A stretch of 20,830 bases of DNA from an uncultured Bdellovibrio sp. (GTDB taxonomy: Bacteria > Bdellovibrionota > Bdellovibrionia > Bdellovibrionales > Bdellovibrionaceae), in assembly GCF_946478835.1 (NCBI RefSeq), contig NZ_CAMLDV010000053.1, positions 1 to 20,830 on the forward strand, given 5' to 3'. Every line of letters starts with the position of its first letter. Within the stretch, counting starts at the first letter, position 1. Below are positions 8,078 through 15,609 of this stretch, one piece after another. The position numbers and the translations under genes were made by a program. The notes under the pieces were generated by a model. That model was not told the origin of the DNA, made no database searches, and saw only the letters and a list, made by a program, of their open reading frames with translations.

Positions 8078-10752
8078 TCTGATAAATCCTGTTTGTAAAA
8101 GTCTGTGGCTTCTTCCGCCTTATTTGAAGAAGCTGTAGGTTCTGTTCCTTCAACAAAGGCCTGACGAATAATTTTCTTCGTTGTAGCTGAAGCGAGTTTG
8201 CCAGTGTCGGCATCAATATTAGCAAACACGATTCCTTCCGGCACTGGGAAAGTCATCTGAGGCAGTCCGTCGTGAGCCGCTTTCATGTAATCGACCCAAA
8301 TAGGTAACGCCGCACGTCCACCGACCTCGCCTTTACCGATACTCTTTTCTTTGTCAAAACCCACCCAAACACCGGTTGCAATTTGTGGGCTGTAACCGAT
8401 AAACCACGCGTCAAAGTAGTTGTTCGTTGTTCCCGTTTTACCGGCGACTTCACGACCGACAGCGCGGGCACGTCCACCGGTACCACCTGGGTCTTCGACA
8501 ACTCCTTTAAGCAATGTCGTCATCACATACGCAGTTGTTGGACGGATCAATTGGTCTTCGTCTTGGAAGAAAATCTTGTCGTCCAATTTTGCGTGTTTCG
8601 CATCTTTCTTTTGCAGCTCTTCCAGTTTCGCAGGATCGTTCACCATTTCTAAATATGCTTTACGACGAGTCTCAAAATCATCCGAGATGGTTTTGATCTC
8701 TTTATCAAAACGCGTATCTAAAGAAACATTTTGAATCAGAACTTTTCCATTCGCATCTTCCACCTTATGAATCAAAAGTGGAGAAATGCGTTTTCCAAGT
8801 CGTCCGAACTCTGCAAATACTTTTGTCATTTCATACAAAGTCACACTGCTGGATCCCAAAGCCAAAGTGAAATCAGGATTCAACGGAGAATAAATTCCCA
8901 AACGTCTCGCGTACTCTGTCGCCCAAGGAACCCCAACGTCTTCGATGATTTTCACTGTTGGAATATTCAAAGATTTCACCAGAGCATTGCGGAAAAGAAT
9001 ATCTCCACCGAAACTCTTCGAGTGATTTGAAGGTTTCCAAACTTTTGGATCACCTTGCCCCTCGGAATCATCCGCATTGCCGCCTTCTTCGTAAACAATC
9101 GGTGCATCCATGATCGGAGTTGCTGGATTGTAGCCCTTATCTAAAGCCGACGCATAAACAATGGCTTTAAAAGCAGAGCCGGTTTGACGGGGAGCCTGAA
9201 TTGCGCGATTGAATTCAGATTTTCCAAAGCTTGCGCCACCCACCATCGCAACGATATCTTGTGAGCTTTGATCAAACGAAATCAAGGCACCTTCCACTTG
9301 TGGTTCTTGATCCAATTCCAAAGCAAGGAATTTAGAGAAATCAGGTAAAGCTTGTGTCGGAGCTTTCTTCTTCGCGGCATTCGCCAAACGATTTGAAGAG
9401 AATTTATCAGCGACAACTTTGACTAAAATTACGTCGCCTTTTTTTAATGCTTCTGAAGGTTTTTTGATCGCCGCTAAATCAAAGCGAGCTTCGGTGTCGG
9501 GTTTACGAGCCCAAGTCATGGTTTCGATATCAATCAAACCTTGTGTTTCAGGCAAAGAGATATAAACCAATCCCGAAGCGTCGTCGACATTCGTCACGAC
9601 ACCTTGAACAGTGTCATTGATCTTGATGTACGGAGGAAGAAGAGGATGCTCTTTTGAGTCCTTCACGTTTTTCGTCGGAACGATGTCCGCAAATTTTCCA
9701 TCTGGAAGAATGGTTCTTTCCGGAGTAAAATCAGAAATGAGCTTCTTCTGATTTTCTTTTAAGAACTCTGCAATGTCGTCAGCATCTGAAATATTCTTTA
9801 AAGGTCCGCGATAACCTTGGCGTTTATCCAAAGATTTAAGACCCGCAAGAACGGATTCCTGCGCTGCCAATTGTTTATCAAGATCTAAGCTCGTGTAGAT
9901 ACGAAGACCTTTATCAAGAACCATGTCTTCACCCAATTGCGCCACCAAAAGTTGACGAACTGTCTCTAGGAAGAAAGGAGCATACTCTTCGTAATTTTCA
10001 CGAACATAAACTTTAACAGGTTCTTTGATTGCGGCTTCAGCTTCTTCTTTGGAGATGTAGCCAACGTCAGCCATACGGCGAAGAACGTACATCTGTCTTT
10101 CTTTGGCTCTGAGGGGATTACGAACCGGGCTGTATCCGCTGGGTGCTTGTGGAAGACCTGCAAGGATTGCCATCTCCGGCAATGTCAACTTACTCACTGA
10201 CTTACGATAGTAAACTTGAGCGGCTTGCTCGATACCGTGAGCCCCTTGACCGAAATAAATTTGGTTCAGGTAAAGATATAAAATATCTTCTTTGCTCAAG
10301 TTTCGTTCCATCTCAAGAGCGAGCAAGATGTCGCGCAACTTACGAGTCAGAGTTTTTTCAGAAGAAAGAAGCAAGGTCTTTGCGACTTGCTGAGTGATCG
10401 TTGATCCCCCTTGCACCGAGCGTCCCGCGCGCAAGTTTGCAAGGGCGGCACGGAAGATCGCTTGAGGGTTGATGCCTTTATGTTGGAAGAACTGATCGTC
10501 TTCGGCCGCTAAGAAGGCATTGACTAAGTTTTTAGGAATTTTGTCGTAAGCAACCAGAGTTCTTCTTTCACGCAAAAACTCACCGATGCGTTTGCCATTG
10601 CGATCAAAAACTTGGCTCACAAGAAGTGGTTCGTAATCTTTAACGGTGATGAGTTGTGGAAGACCTGATTGGACAGACTTAACGATCAAATAAAGACTGA
10701 GAATTCCAATAAGACCAAGAGCGACAATAAACAGTAAGATCTTCTTTAACAC
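8074..10752 (-). CDS. mrcA: Class A penicillin-binding protein 1A
   Basis: An 892-residue bifunctional peptidoglycan synthase anchored in the inner membrane, acting in the periplasm. Residues 4-25 are the single transmembrane anchor. The glycosyltransferase (GT51) domain has EDDQFFQHKG (84-93, catalytic E84), GGSTITQQ (115-122) and the RKLRD...LYLNQIYFG block (137-168). An OB-like domain follows (about 340-460). The transpeptidase domain has SAFK (526-529, catalytic S526), SLN (594-596) and KTG (772-774). A charged insert of about 50 residues (about 683-732) separates the last two motifs. The start is GTG at 10752, chosen because AAAGGAG lies 9 bases upstream and no in-frame ATG is near. That Shine-Dalgarno sits in a hairpin (10757-10779). 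First gene of an operon with uvrA and an ABC exporter. Confidence 0.96.
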   Translation of the reverse strand: MLKKILLFIVALGLIGILSLYLIVKSVQSGLPQLITVKDYEPLLVSQVFDRNGKRIGEFLRERRTLVAYDKIPKNLVNAFLAAEDDQFFQHKGINPQAIFRAALANLRAGRSVQGGSTITQQVAKTLLLSSEKTLTRKLRDILLALEMERNLSKEDILYLYLNQIYFGQGAHGIEQAAQVYYRKSVSKLTLPEMAILAGLPQAPSGYSPVRNPLRAKERQMYVLRRMADVGYISKEEAEAAIKEPVKVYVRENYEEYAPFFLETVRQLLVAQLGEDMVLDKGLRIYTSLDLDKQLAAQESVLAGLKSLDKRQGYRGPLKNISDADDIAEFLKENQKKLISDFTPERTILPDGKFADIVPTKNVKDSKEHPLLPPYIKINDTVQGVVTNVDDASGLVYISLPETQGLIDIETMTWARKPDTEARFDLAAIKKPSEALKKGDVILVKVVADKFSSNRLANAAKKKAPTQALPDFSKFLALELDQEPQVEGALISFDQSSQDIVAMVGGASFGKSEFNRAIQAPRQTGSAFKAIVYASALDKGYNPATPIMDAPIVYEEGGNADDSEGQGDPKVWKPSNHSKSFGGDILFRNALVKSLNIPTVKIIEDVGVPWATEYARRLGIYSPLNPDFTLALGSSSVTLYEMTKVFAEFGRLGKRISPLLIHKVEDANGKVLIQNVSLDTRFDKEIKTISDDFETRRKAYLEMVNDPAKLEELQKKDAKHAKLDDKIFFQDEDQLIRPTTAYVMTTLLKGVVEDPGGTGGRARAVGREVAGKTGTTNNYFDAWFIGYSPQIATGVWVGFDKEKSIGKGEVGGRAALPIWVDYMKAAHDGLPQMTFPVPEGIVFANIDADTGKLASATTKKIIRQAFVEGTEPTASSNKAEEATDFYKQDLSE

Positions 10753-10756
10753 TGGC

Positions 10757-10779
10757 GGGGGCTCCTTTAATAAGCCCCC
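10757..10779 (-). promoter_or_regulatory. Hairpin presenting the PBP1A ribosome binding site
   Basis: GGGGGCT (10757-10763) and AGCCCCC (10773-10779) pair perfectly over 7 GC-rich bases. On the minus-strand mRNA most of the Shine-Dalgarno AAAGGAG falls in the 9-base loop and its last two bases in the stem, 9 bases before the GTG. No T-run follows, so this is not an intrinsic terminator. It may limit or regulate translation of PBP1A. Confidence 0.5.
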
Positions 10780-10814
10780 ATTCTAACAGTGTGATTGGGT
10801 AGGGTCTACTATCT

Positions 10815-10843
10815 ATACTAGCCGTAAGGCTGGTTATTTTGAA
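10815..10843 (-). promoter_or_regulatory. Weak sigma-70-type promoter candidate for the PBP1A operon
   Basis: Minus strand TTCAAA (10838-10843), 17 bases, TAGTAT (10815-10820); both boxes match consensus at 4 of 6. It overlaps the end of the preceding gene. Read-through from that gene is an alternative, because no good terminator separates the two. Confidence 0.25.
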
Positions 10844-12288
10844 CCAAGTGATTTTAGGGCACCAGCTGATTTTTCTTTTACGCCTTGACCACATGTATAG
10901 CCGATAACATCTTTTTCAGCGCTTTTGATAATCGAGATCTGTGCTTCGATTTCGCTGGATGCATCACCAGGAGTATATTCAGAACTCTTCGATTTAGGAG
11001 CAGGACCTAAGGTCATAAGAGACTGATTGGCGCGATTGAGAGCCGCTTGCAAGCTGGCTTGTTTCGCAGCCAAAGTTTTCAAGTTTTCTTGCAACTTTGT
11101 ATAAGCCGCTTGCATTTGTTGCTGTGAACGAGTTCCCAAATCAATCACGCTTTGAAGAGCATCCGTTTTCTTTTTAACTGTAGCTTGCTTCATTTCATCA
11201 AGTTGGTTTTGCGCTAACGTTAGGCTATTTTGAATCTCGTCCAAAGAAGATTGGGCATCACGGATTTGCTTATCCAAGTCTTCTTGTTTTTGACGAGTTT
11301 GTTCATTCAAAGCAATACGCTGTTGGTTGAAGTCATTCATGCAAGTGTTATAGAAATCAATCATCTCTTGCTTTTTCTTTTTCGCCTGAGCGATATGATT
11401 TGAACTTGAAACTGCTGAGCTAGAGAACATTTTTTCGTAGTCAGCCTTCATTTTTGAAAGATCAGAGATACATTTACGTTTGCCAGCACTTTCCGACATC
11501 AAATTCAAAGAACGAGCTTTGTCGCGTTGAAGCTGTGTTACTTGGCCGCGTAAATTTAAAACTTCAGAACCCTTCTTGCGCATAGCCTCTTTAGCCTGAT
11601 TTTGGCTGTTGTTGAATTCCGCAATACGCTCGCGCTCTTCCTGATCAAGCTCAGATTCTTTCTTTTTGTAATCTTCTTGAGCTTTCGTCAAAGTCTCTTG
11701 GATTTTTTGCATCTCTTTATTGTAGTCGTCTTGAAGATTGGCCTTATCGTCGTTCAACTCTGCCAATTCTTTTTCAGTGTCTTTGATTTCTTTTTGAATC
11801 TTGTCTTTCTCAGTGAAATAATCACGACCGTTCATTTGAGGACAAGCTGAGCTAATACCAGCTGTCGCTCCTGCCGGAACTCCAAGAACAGCGGCAAAGG
11901 CGCCGACAGTATCAAATGAATCCGTTCCAGATTCGTCTGCGCAGCTGCGGGCTTTGGAAACGCAGTTAGAGCTTCCTGACATTCCGGCTTTTCTGCAGGC
12001 CTCACCAATTTTTCGAGTGGCTTCATCGATTTTATCATTAGCTGATTTACAAATCTGTCCTTCTTTTTCTTTAGCGGAGTCGCCGTTGGAATCTGACTGT
12101 AAACAGTCTTTAAACTTTTTATCGTCAGAACCCGCGCGTTCTTGGCAAATCTGATATTTGCTTTTACCAGTTTCTTCAGCAGAAAAGGCTAAGCTCGGGA
12201 ATACGCCGCAGATAAAAGTTAGGCTGGCTGCCGTGTTGATAAAGATTTTGACAACTGTTTTGTTCGTTTTGCCTGAAATCTTATTCAT
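10834..12288 (-). CDS. Exported coiled-coil protein, cysteine-rich, unknown function
   Basis: A 484-residue protein I do not recognise as a named family. Residues 1-37 form a Sec signal peptide (basic start, hydrophobic core about 17-30, likely cleavage after SLAFSA), so it is periplasmic or secreted. Residues 155-425 are heptad-like, rich in K, E, Q and D, predicting long coiled coils broken near 265-300. Ten cysteines lie in the mature part (48, 62, 80, 98, 109, 116, 149, 273, 316, 466), seven of them before the coil, suggesting a disulfide-bonded head. The frame extends upstream to 12354, but I chose 12288 because GGGGAGG lies 7 bases before this ATG, the signal peptide starts there, and the extension overlaps a sigma-54-type promoter. 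It is transcribed singly after the mscL terminator and ends 81 bases before PBP1A. Confidence 0.85.
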   Translation of the reverse strand: MNKISGKTNKTVVKIFINTAASLTFICGVFPSLAFSAEETGKSKYQICQERAGSDDKKFKDCLQSDSNGDSAKEKEGQICKSANDKIDEATRKIGEACRKAGMSGSSNCVSKARSCADESGTDSFDTVGAFAAVLGVPAGATAGISSACPQMNGRDYFTEKDKIQKEIKDTEKELAELNDDKANLQDDYNKEMQKIQETLTKAQEDYKKKESELDQEERERIAEFNNSQNQAKEAMRKKGSEVLNLRGQVTQLQRDKARSLNLMSESAGKRKCISDLSKMKADYEKMFSSSAVSSSNHIAQAKKKKQEMIDFYNTCMNDFNQQRIALNEQTRQKQEDLDKQIRDAQSSLDEIQNSLTLAQNQLDEMKQATVKKKTDALQSVIDLGTRSQQQMQAAYTKLQENLKTLAAKQASLQAALNRANQSLMTLGPAPKSKSSEYTPGDASSEIEAQISIIKSAEKDVIGYTCGQGVKEKSAGALKSLGSK

Positions 12289-12317
12289 TTGAGTTCCTCC
12301 CCGATGAAAATAGATGA

Positions 12318-12334
12318 TGCAATAGCAGTACCAA
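12318..12334 (-). promoter_or_regulatory. Sigma-54 (-24/-12) promoter of the coiled-coil protein gene
   Basis: Minus strand TTGGTACTGCTATTGCA: the -24 GG (12332-12331) and -12 GC (12320-12319) are spaced by exactly 10 bases, and the -12 half TTGCA is perfect. Only the C of TGGCAC is changed to T. The predicted start near 12307 gives a 19-base leader that begins just before the GGGGAGG ribosome binding site. Confidence 0.65.
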
Positions 12335-12362
12335 TTATCGGCAGGTGCGCTCAAAAGGTTTA
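12335..12362 (-). promoter_or_regulatory. FliA (sigma-28)-like promoter candidate
   Basis: Minus strand GCCGATAA (12335-12342) is an exact match to the flagellar sigma -10 box. A TAAA (12359-12362) lies 16 bases upstream, where the E. coli consensus has 15. It abuts the upstream edge of the sigma-54 site, so the two may be alternative promoters. The rest of the -35 box is weak. Confidence 0.3.
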
Positions 12363-12406
12363 CGTATCAAAGTGAGACGAAATGTTTCTATCTATTATAT
12401 AAAAGA

Positions 12407-12437
12407 AAAGAGCCCAAGATGTTCTCTTGGGCTCTTT
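12407..12437 (-). terminator. Intrinsic terminator of the DUF481-mscL operon
   Basis: A perfect 13-bp stem, 12407-12419 with 12425-12437 (core GAGCCCAAGA), and a 5-base loop, followed on the minus strand by CTTTTCTTTTATAT. It begins 21 bases after the mscL stop. Confidence 0.9.
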
Positions 12438-12458
12438 AAAATATCTGCCAATTTTTAA

Positions 12459-12893
12459 TTAAACAGCTTGAGCGCTTCCACATTGAGAGCACTTGCGGGC
12501 TTTCAAAGGAATCGTCGAAAGACACTCGGGGCATTCTTTTGTATTTGGCGGTGGTGGAACGTCTTCTTTTTTAAACTTGTTTGCCATACGCACGATCATG
12601 AAGATCGCAAATGCTACGATAAGAAAATCAATCACAGCATTGATGAAAAGACCGTAGTTCACAGTCGCCGCACCTGCTTTTTTTGCTGCGTCTAATGTAG
12701 CATAACTTTCACCGTTCAATGCCACGAACAAGTTTGAAAAATCAACTTTGCCAAGACCCAAGCTGATAATTGGTGTCAAAACATCCGCTACAAAAGAAGA
12801 AACAATCTTACCGAAAGCCGCACCGATGATGATACCGACAGCGAGATCGAGGACATTGCCTCTCATAATAAATGCTTTAAATTCCTTAAACAT
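12459..12893 (-). CDS. mscL: Large-conductance mechanosensitive channel with zinc-ribbon tail
   Basis: A 144-residue inner-membrane channel that opens under membrane tension and releases solutes in osmotic downshock; it works as a homopentamer. The family-typical [20 protein letters not shown] lies at 5-24 and forms the amphipathic N-terminal helix and TM1; TM2 is about 80-102 ([20 protein letters not shown]). After a proline stretch (113-116) the tail has four cysteines, CPEC (121-124) and CSQC (135-138), a zinc-ribbon-like element where E. coli MscL has a helical bundle. This tail is cytoplasmic by family topology. It starts 18 bases after the DUF481 gene with GAAAGGA as ribosome binding site, so the two form an operon ending at the terminator 12407-12437. 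Confidence 0.97.
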   Translation of the reverse strand: MFKEFKAFIMRGNVLDLAVGIIIGAAFGKIVSSFVADVLTPIISLGLGKVDFSNLFVALNGESYATLDAAKKAGAATVNYGLFINAVIDFLIVAFAIFMIVRMANKFKKEDVPPPPNTKECPECLSTIPLKARKCSQCGSAQAV

Positions 12894-12911
12894 CTGAAAC
12901 GTCCTTTCTTA

Positions 12912-13625
12912 TTAGAACTTTGCAACAAGGTTCATTGTCGTCGTAGTTGTCGTATATTTGCCACTTGCTGGTGGGACATTTTGGTATTGTAACAAGTAAG
13001 CCAGCTTCAAAGAGAAAACTGAATTCAACATAACATTCAGTGAAGCTTCTGTATTCGCAAGGTAAGCATCTGTTTCAGTGAAGTTCGGCAAGTACTCTGC
13101 CCAGTACTTGAACGACAAAGTTTTATCCAAAGCTTTGTTGAACTCTGTATACAAACGGCCCATGTTGTCGTGAGTTGAACCGCCCGCAGTTGGAAGAGTA
13201 GTGTGGTAACGAGAACCGGCTTCCACCGTCCCGTTCATTTCGACGCTCTTGATGCGATAATATTTAAGACCCGCGTCTGTTGAATCCCTTTGGATGTATC
13301 CGTTAAAGATATCACTTTCCGCTTTTTGACCGACGAAGACACCAAGATAGTCTGTCAATTCTCTTTCGTAACGAGCACCAATTTCCCAATTGCGAGCACT
13401 TTCAGTTCCCGCAGACGTCGTTTTCAAGTAACGACCGAACGCGCTGTAAACATTTTTTTCGTGGGTATAGACGGTCTTGGCTTTCGCATTATAACTTTCG
13501 GAGTCGTTATTGCCGCTCACGATAATCGCACCGGCTTCGGCTTCCCCCGTGAAAGGCTCTGCAGAGTAAGCAGACAGAGAACTTAAAACAACACACGCAC
13601 CTACAACGTACTGGAACAGTCTCAT
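12912..13625 (-). CDS. DUF481 family outer-membrane beta-barrel protein
   Basis: A 237-residue protein with a signal peptide (about 1-22, cleavage after SAYSA). The mature part is a run of amphipathic strands rich in aromatic residues (YNAKAKTVYTH, WEIGARYEREL, DAGLKYYRI, LSFKYWAEYLP), and it ends in a phenylalanine (NLVAKF), the usual C-terminal signal for outer-membrane barrel assembly. This matches the DUF481/YdiY family, whose function is not established. Length (about 215 mature residues) suits a small barrel. Shine-Dalgarno AAAGGAG precedes the ATG by 8 bases. It is co-transcribed with mscL and divergent from the gene at 13745. Confidence 0.85.
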   Translation of the reverse strand: MRLFQYVVGACVVLSSLSAYSAEPFTGEAEAGAIIVSGNNDSESYNAKAKTVYTHEKNVYSAFGRYLKTTSAGTESARNWEIGARYERELTDYLGVFVGQKAESDIFNGYIQRDSTDAGLKYYRIKSVEMNGTVEAGSRYHTTLPTAGGSTHDNMGRLYTEFNKALDKTLSFKYWAEYLPNFTETDAYLANTEASLNVMLNSVFSLKLAYLLQYQNVPPASGKYTTTTTTMNLVAKF

Positions 13626-13744
13626 GGTTAAATCTCCTTTAATTTATAACCATGACTTTAGTTTCAACCGAGTACGAGTCTCAAGAAAAATTTAGTGAGA
13701 TAGAACAGTTTTTCTGATAGTTTGAGAGCTGAGGTTTTGTAAAA

Positions 13745-13999
13745 GTGCAAAAAGGTTTTAATTCAGACATCACGGTTCGCGGCCAAAAATATCATGTGCA
13801 AACAGAAGACTGGGGATTGCAAAATCCGTTTCTCGTCAGTCGCATTTTTTGTAACGGTGCCGTGATGAAAACTATCAAAACTCCGTACGATACGGTTCTG
13901 CGTTTGGGATCATCTCAGACGGAGGAAGCTATCAAGCTTGCCCTGCGTCGTCAGCATTCCACGATCATTGATACTCTCATGGCGGGCGGAACGCCTTAA
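13745..13999 (+). CDS. Small conserved protein upstream of ftsE, unknown function
   Basis: An 84-residue protein with no signal peptide or membrane segment, probably cytoplasmic. It contains a compact motif ITVRGQKYHVQTEDWG (about 9-24) and SRIFCNGAVMKTIKTPY (32-48); the YHVQTEDWG pattern recalls small uncharacterised proteins of deltaproteobacteria-like genomes, but I cannot name a function. The start is GTG with GAGG 10 bases upstream; no in-frame ATG precedes it. It leads the ftsE-ftsX-envC-ctpA cluster, 53 bases before ftsE, with only a short hairpin (ACTCG/CGAGT, 14001-14018) between. It may be part of the same transcript. Confidence 0.75.
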   Translation: MQKGFNSDITVRGQKYHVQTEDWGLQNPFLVSRIFCNGAVMKTIKTPYDTVLRLGSSQTEEAIKLALRRQHSTIIDTLMAGGTP

Positions 14000-14052
14000 A
14001 ACTCGACTTCGGGCGAGTATTCATCTCTCTTGGTCTTTCATAAGATAAAAGA

Positions 14053-14715
14053 ATGATTGAATTCTCACATGTCTATAAGACCTATCCCGGCCCTGTTCAT
14101 GCTTTAAAAAATGTGGATCTGCGGATCGACAAAGGTGAATTCGTTTTTCTGACAGGTCCTAGTGGGGCAGGCAAAACAACGCTGTTTAAAATGATCTCGG
14201 CTTATGATGTTGCGACATCGGGTGACGTGAAAGTTTCTGGTTACGATCTTCTTTCAATCAAAGATTCTCAAGTTCCTCTTTTCAGACGAAAGATCGGCGT
14301 TGTCTTCCAAGACTTTAAACTTCTTAAAGACAGAACGATTTTTGAAAACGTAGCACTTCCTTTGCAAGTGCGCGGCGATAGCGCGCCGTCAATTCAACGT
14401 CGTGTTTACGAAGTTTTAGAACAAGTAGGTTTAGCTCACAAACACGATCAGTATCCTGATTATATTTCTGGCGGTGAACAACAAAGAACAGCGATTGCGC
14501 GCGCGATTGTTCATCAGCCTGGTGTCCTTATTGCCGATGAGCCGACGGGAAATTTAGATCCGCGTTTAAGCGAAGAAATTATGGATCTTTTAGAACGTGT
14601 CTGTGCCCAAGGAACTACAGTCTTTGTTGCCACCCACGATCATGAGATGGTGAAAAGAAGAAAGAAAAGAACCTTAGAACTTCGTGACGGCATGATTGTG
14701 GGAGACTCTAAATGA
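14053..14715 (+). CDS. ftsE: Cell division ATP-binding protein FtsE
   Basis: A 220-residue cytoplasmic ABC ATPase that pairs with FtsX at the division site and drives activation of periplasmic cell-wall hydrolases. Motifs: Walker A GPSGAGKTT (35-43), Q-loop Q86 within the family-typical VVFQDFKLL (83-91), signature ISGGE (138-142), Walker B VLIADEP (158-164) followed by TGNLDP, and switch histidine H195. Length equals the usual 220-230. The ribosome binding site is weak (AAGAT in an AT-rich stretch), perhaps relying on transcription with the upstream small gene. The stop overlaps the ftsX ATG by 4 bases (ATGA), typical of this pair. Confidence 0.97.
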   Translation: MIEFSHVYKTYPGPVHALKNVDLRIDKGEFVFLTGPSGAGKTTLFKMISAYDVATSGDVKVSGYDLLSIKDSQVPLFRRKIGVVFQDFKLLKDRTIFENVALPLQVRGDSAPSIQRRVYEVLEQVGLAHKHDQYPDYISGGEQQRTAIARAIVHQPGVLIADEPTGNLDPRLSEEIMDLLERVCAQGTTVFVATHDHEMVKRRKKRTLELRDGMIVGDSK

Positions 14716-15605
14716 GAGCTCCACAAAAAAACTGGGCACTGAAAGTTTCAACTCTGGTCGTCGTTACAGCCTGTTTCGTGGTGATGGGTTCAGCACTTTT
14801 GCTCTCGCAAAATTTTAAGAATCTTCTGACACTTTGGGGTGAAGACGTGCAAATGACGGTCTATCTTTCCCAGGATCTTTCGGATAAAGGTCGTCAAGAG
14901 ATTGAAGACAAAATCAAAGCCACAGGCAAAGTGGGAGAGATTAAACTAGTCACTCAAGAAAAAGCCTTGGGTGATTTCCGCTCTCAACTAGCCAGTTATG
15001 CTCCCGATATCGCTCAAGATGAAGAGCTTCTAAAATTAATTCCTTCCAGCTTTCAGGTGCGCCTTGCAGATGACATAAGTGCGGCGGAACAAACTCAAGT
15101 TTTAAGTAATTTGGCTTCACAAATCAAAGGTCTTCAAGGTGTAGATGAAGTGAGCTATGGCCAAGATTGGGTTGAAAAATACGCAGCCCTTGTGACGGCT
15201 ATTCAAACCACCATGCAGCTTCTAGGTTTCGTGATTGTAGTTGCGGCCCTCTTTGTGATTTCTAACGCCATCCGGGCGTCGATTCAAAATCGCAAAGAAG
15301 AAATCGTGGTGCTTGAAATGATCGGCGCAACATCTTCAATGATCCGTAAACCCTTCATGGTCGAAGGAGCAGTTCTAGGTTTTGGTTCTTCGACGTTGGC
15401 CGTCGTTCTTTGTTTTACACTCTTTGTGGGGATTAAAAATCTTCTAGTTACAAAGTTAAGCTTTTTACAAATCGGCGAACATCTTCTTTTTATCAGTCCT
15501 CTTTTAGTAGCTGTGTTCATTGTTGGTGGTACTTGCCTGGGGGCTTTGGCTTCGTATCTGTGCGTGCGTCGTTTGAATGACGGCTATGCCGGAAGTCAGG
15601 GGTAA
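14712..15605 (+). CDS. ftsX: Cell division permease-like protein FtsX
   Basis: A 297-residue inner-membrane protein. Four membrane segments are visible: about 12-32, 166-188, 216-242 and 258-284. The large periplasmic loop (about 33-160) is the part that in the family binds a hydrolase or its coiled-coil activator. The diagnostic stretch after TM2, SNAIRASIQNRKEEIVVLEM (184-203) followed by IGATSSMIRKPFMVEG, is classic FtsX. It transmits FtsE ATP hydrolysis across the membrane. It overlaps ftsE by 4 bases, and its stop region overlaps the ribosome binding site of the EnvC-like gene, which is the expected periplasmic partner. Confidence 0.96.
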   Translation: MRAPQKNWALKVSTLVVVTACFVVMGSALLLSQNFKNLLTLWGEDVQMTVYLSQDLSDKGRQEIEDKIKATGKVGEIKLVTQEKALGDFRSQLASYAPDIAQDEELLKLIPSSFQVRLADDISAAEQTQVLSNLASQIKGLQGVDEVSYGQDWVEKYAALVTAIQTTMQLLGFVIVVAALFVISNAIRASIQNRKEEIVVLEMIGATSSMIRKPFMVEGAVLGFGSSTLAVVLCFTLFVGIKNLLVTKLSFLQIGEHLLFISPLLVAVFIVGGTCLGALASYLCVRRLNDGYAGSQG

Positions 15606-15609
15606 ATCT

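Noticed and set aside
12289..12354. Upstream extension of the coiled-coil gene to 12354
   Set aside because: It lacks a ribosome binding site, would bury the signal peptide behind an odd 22-residue leader, and overlaps a sigma-54-type promoter.
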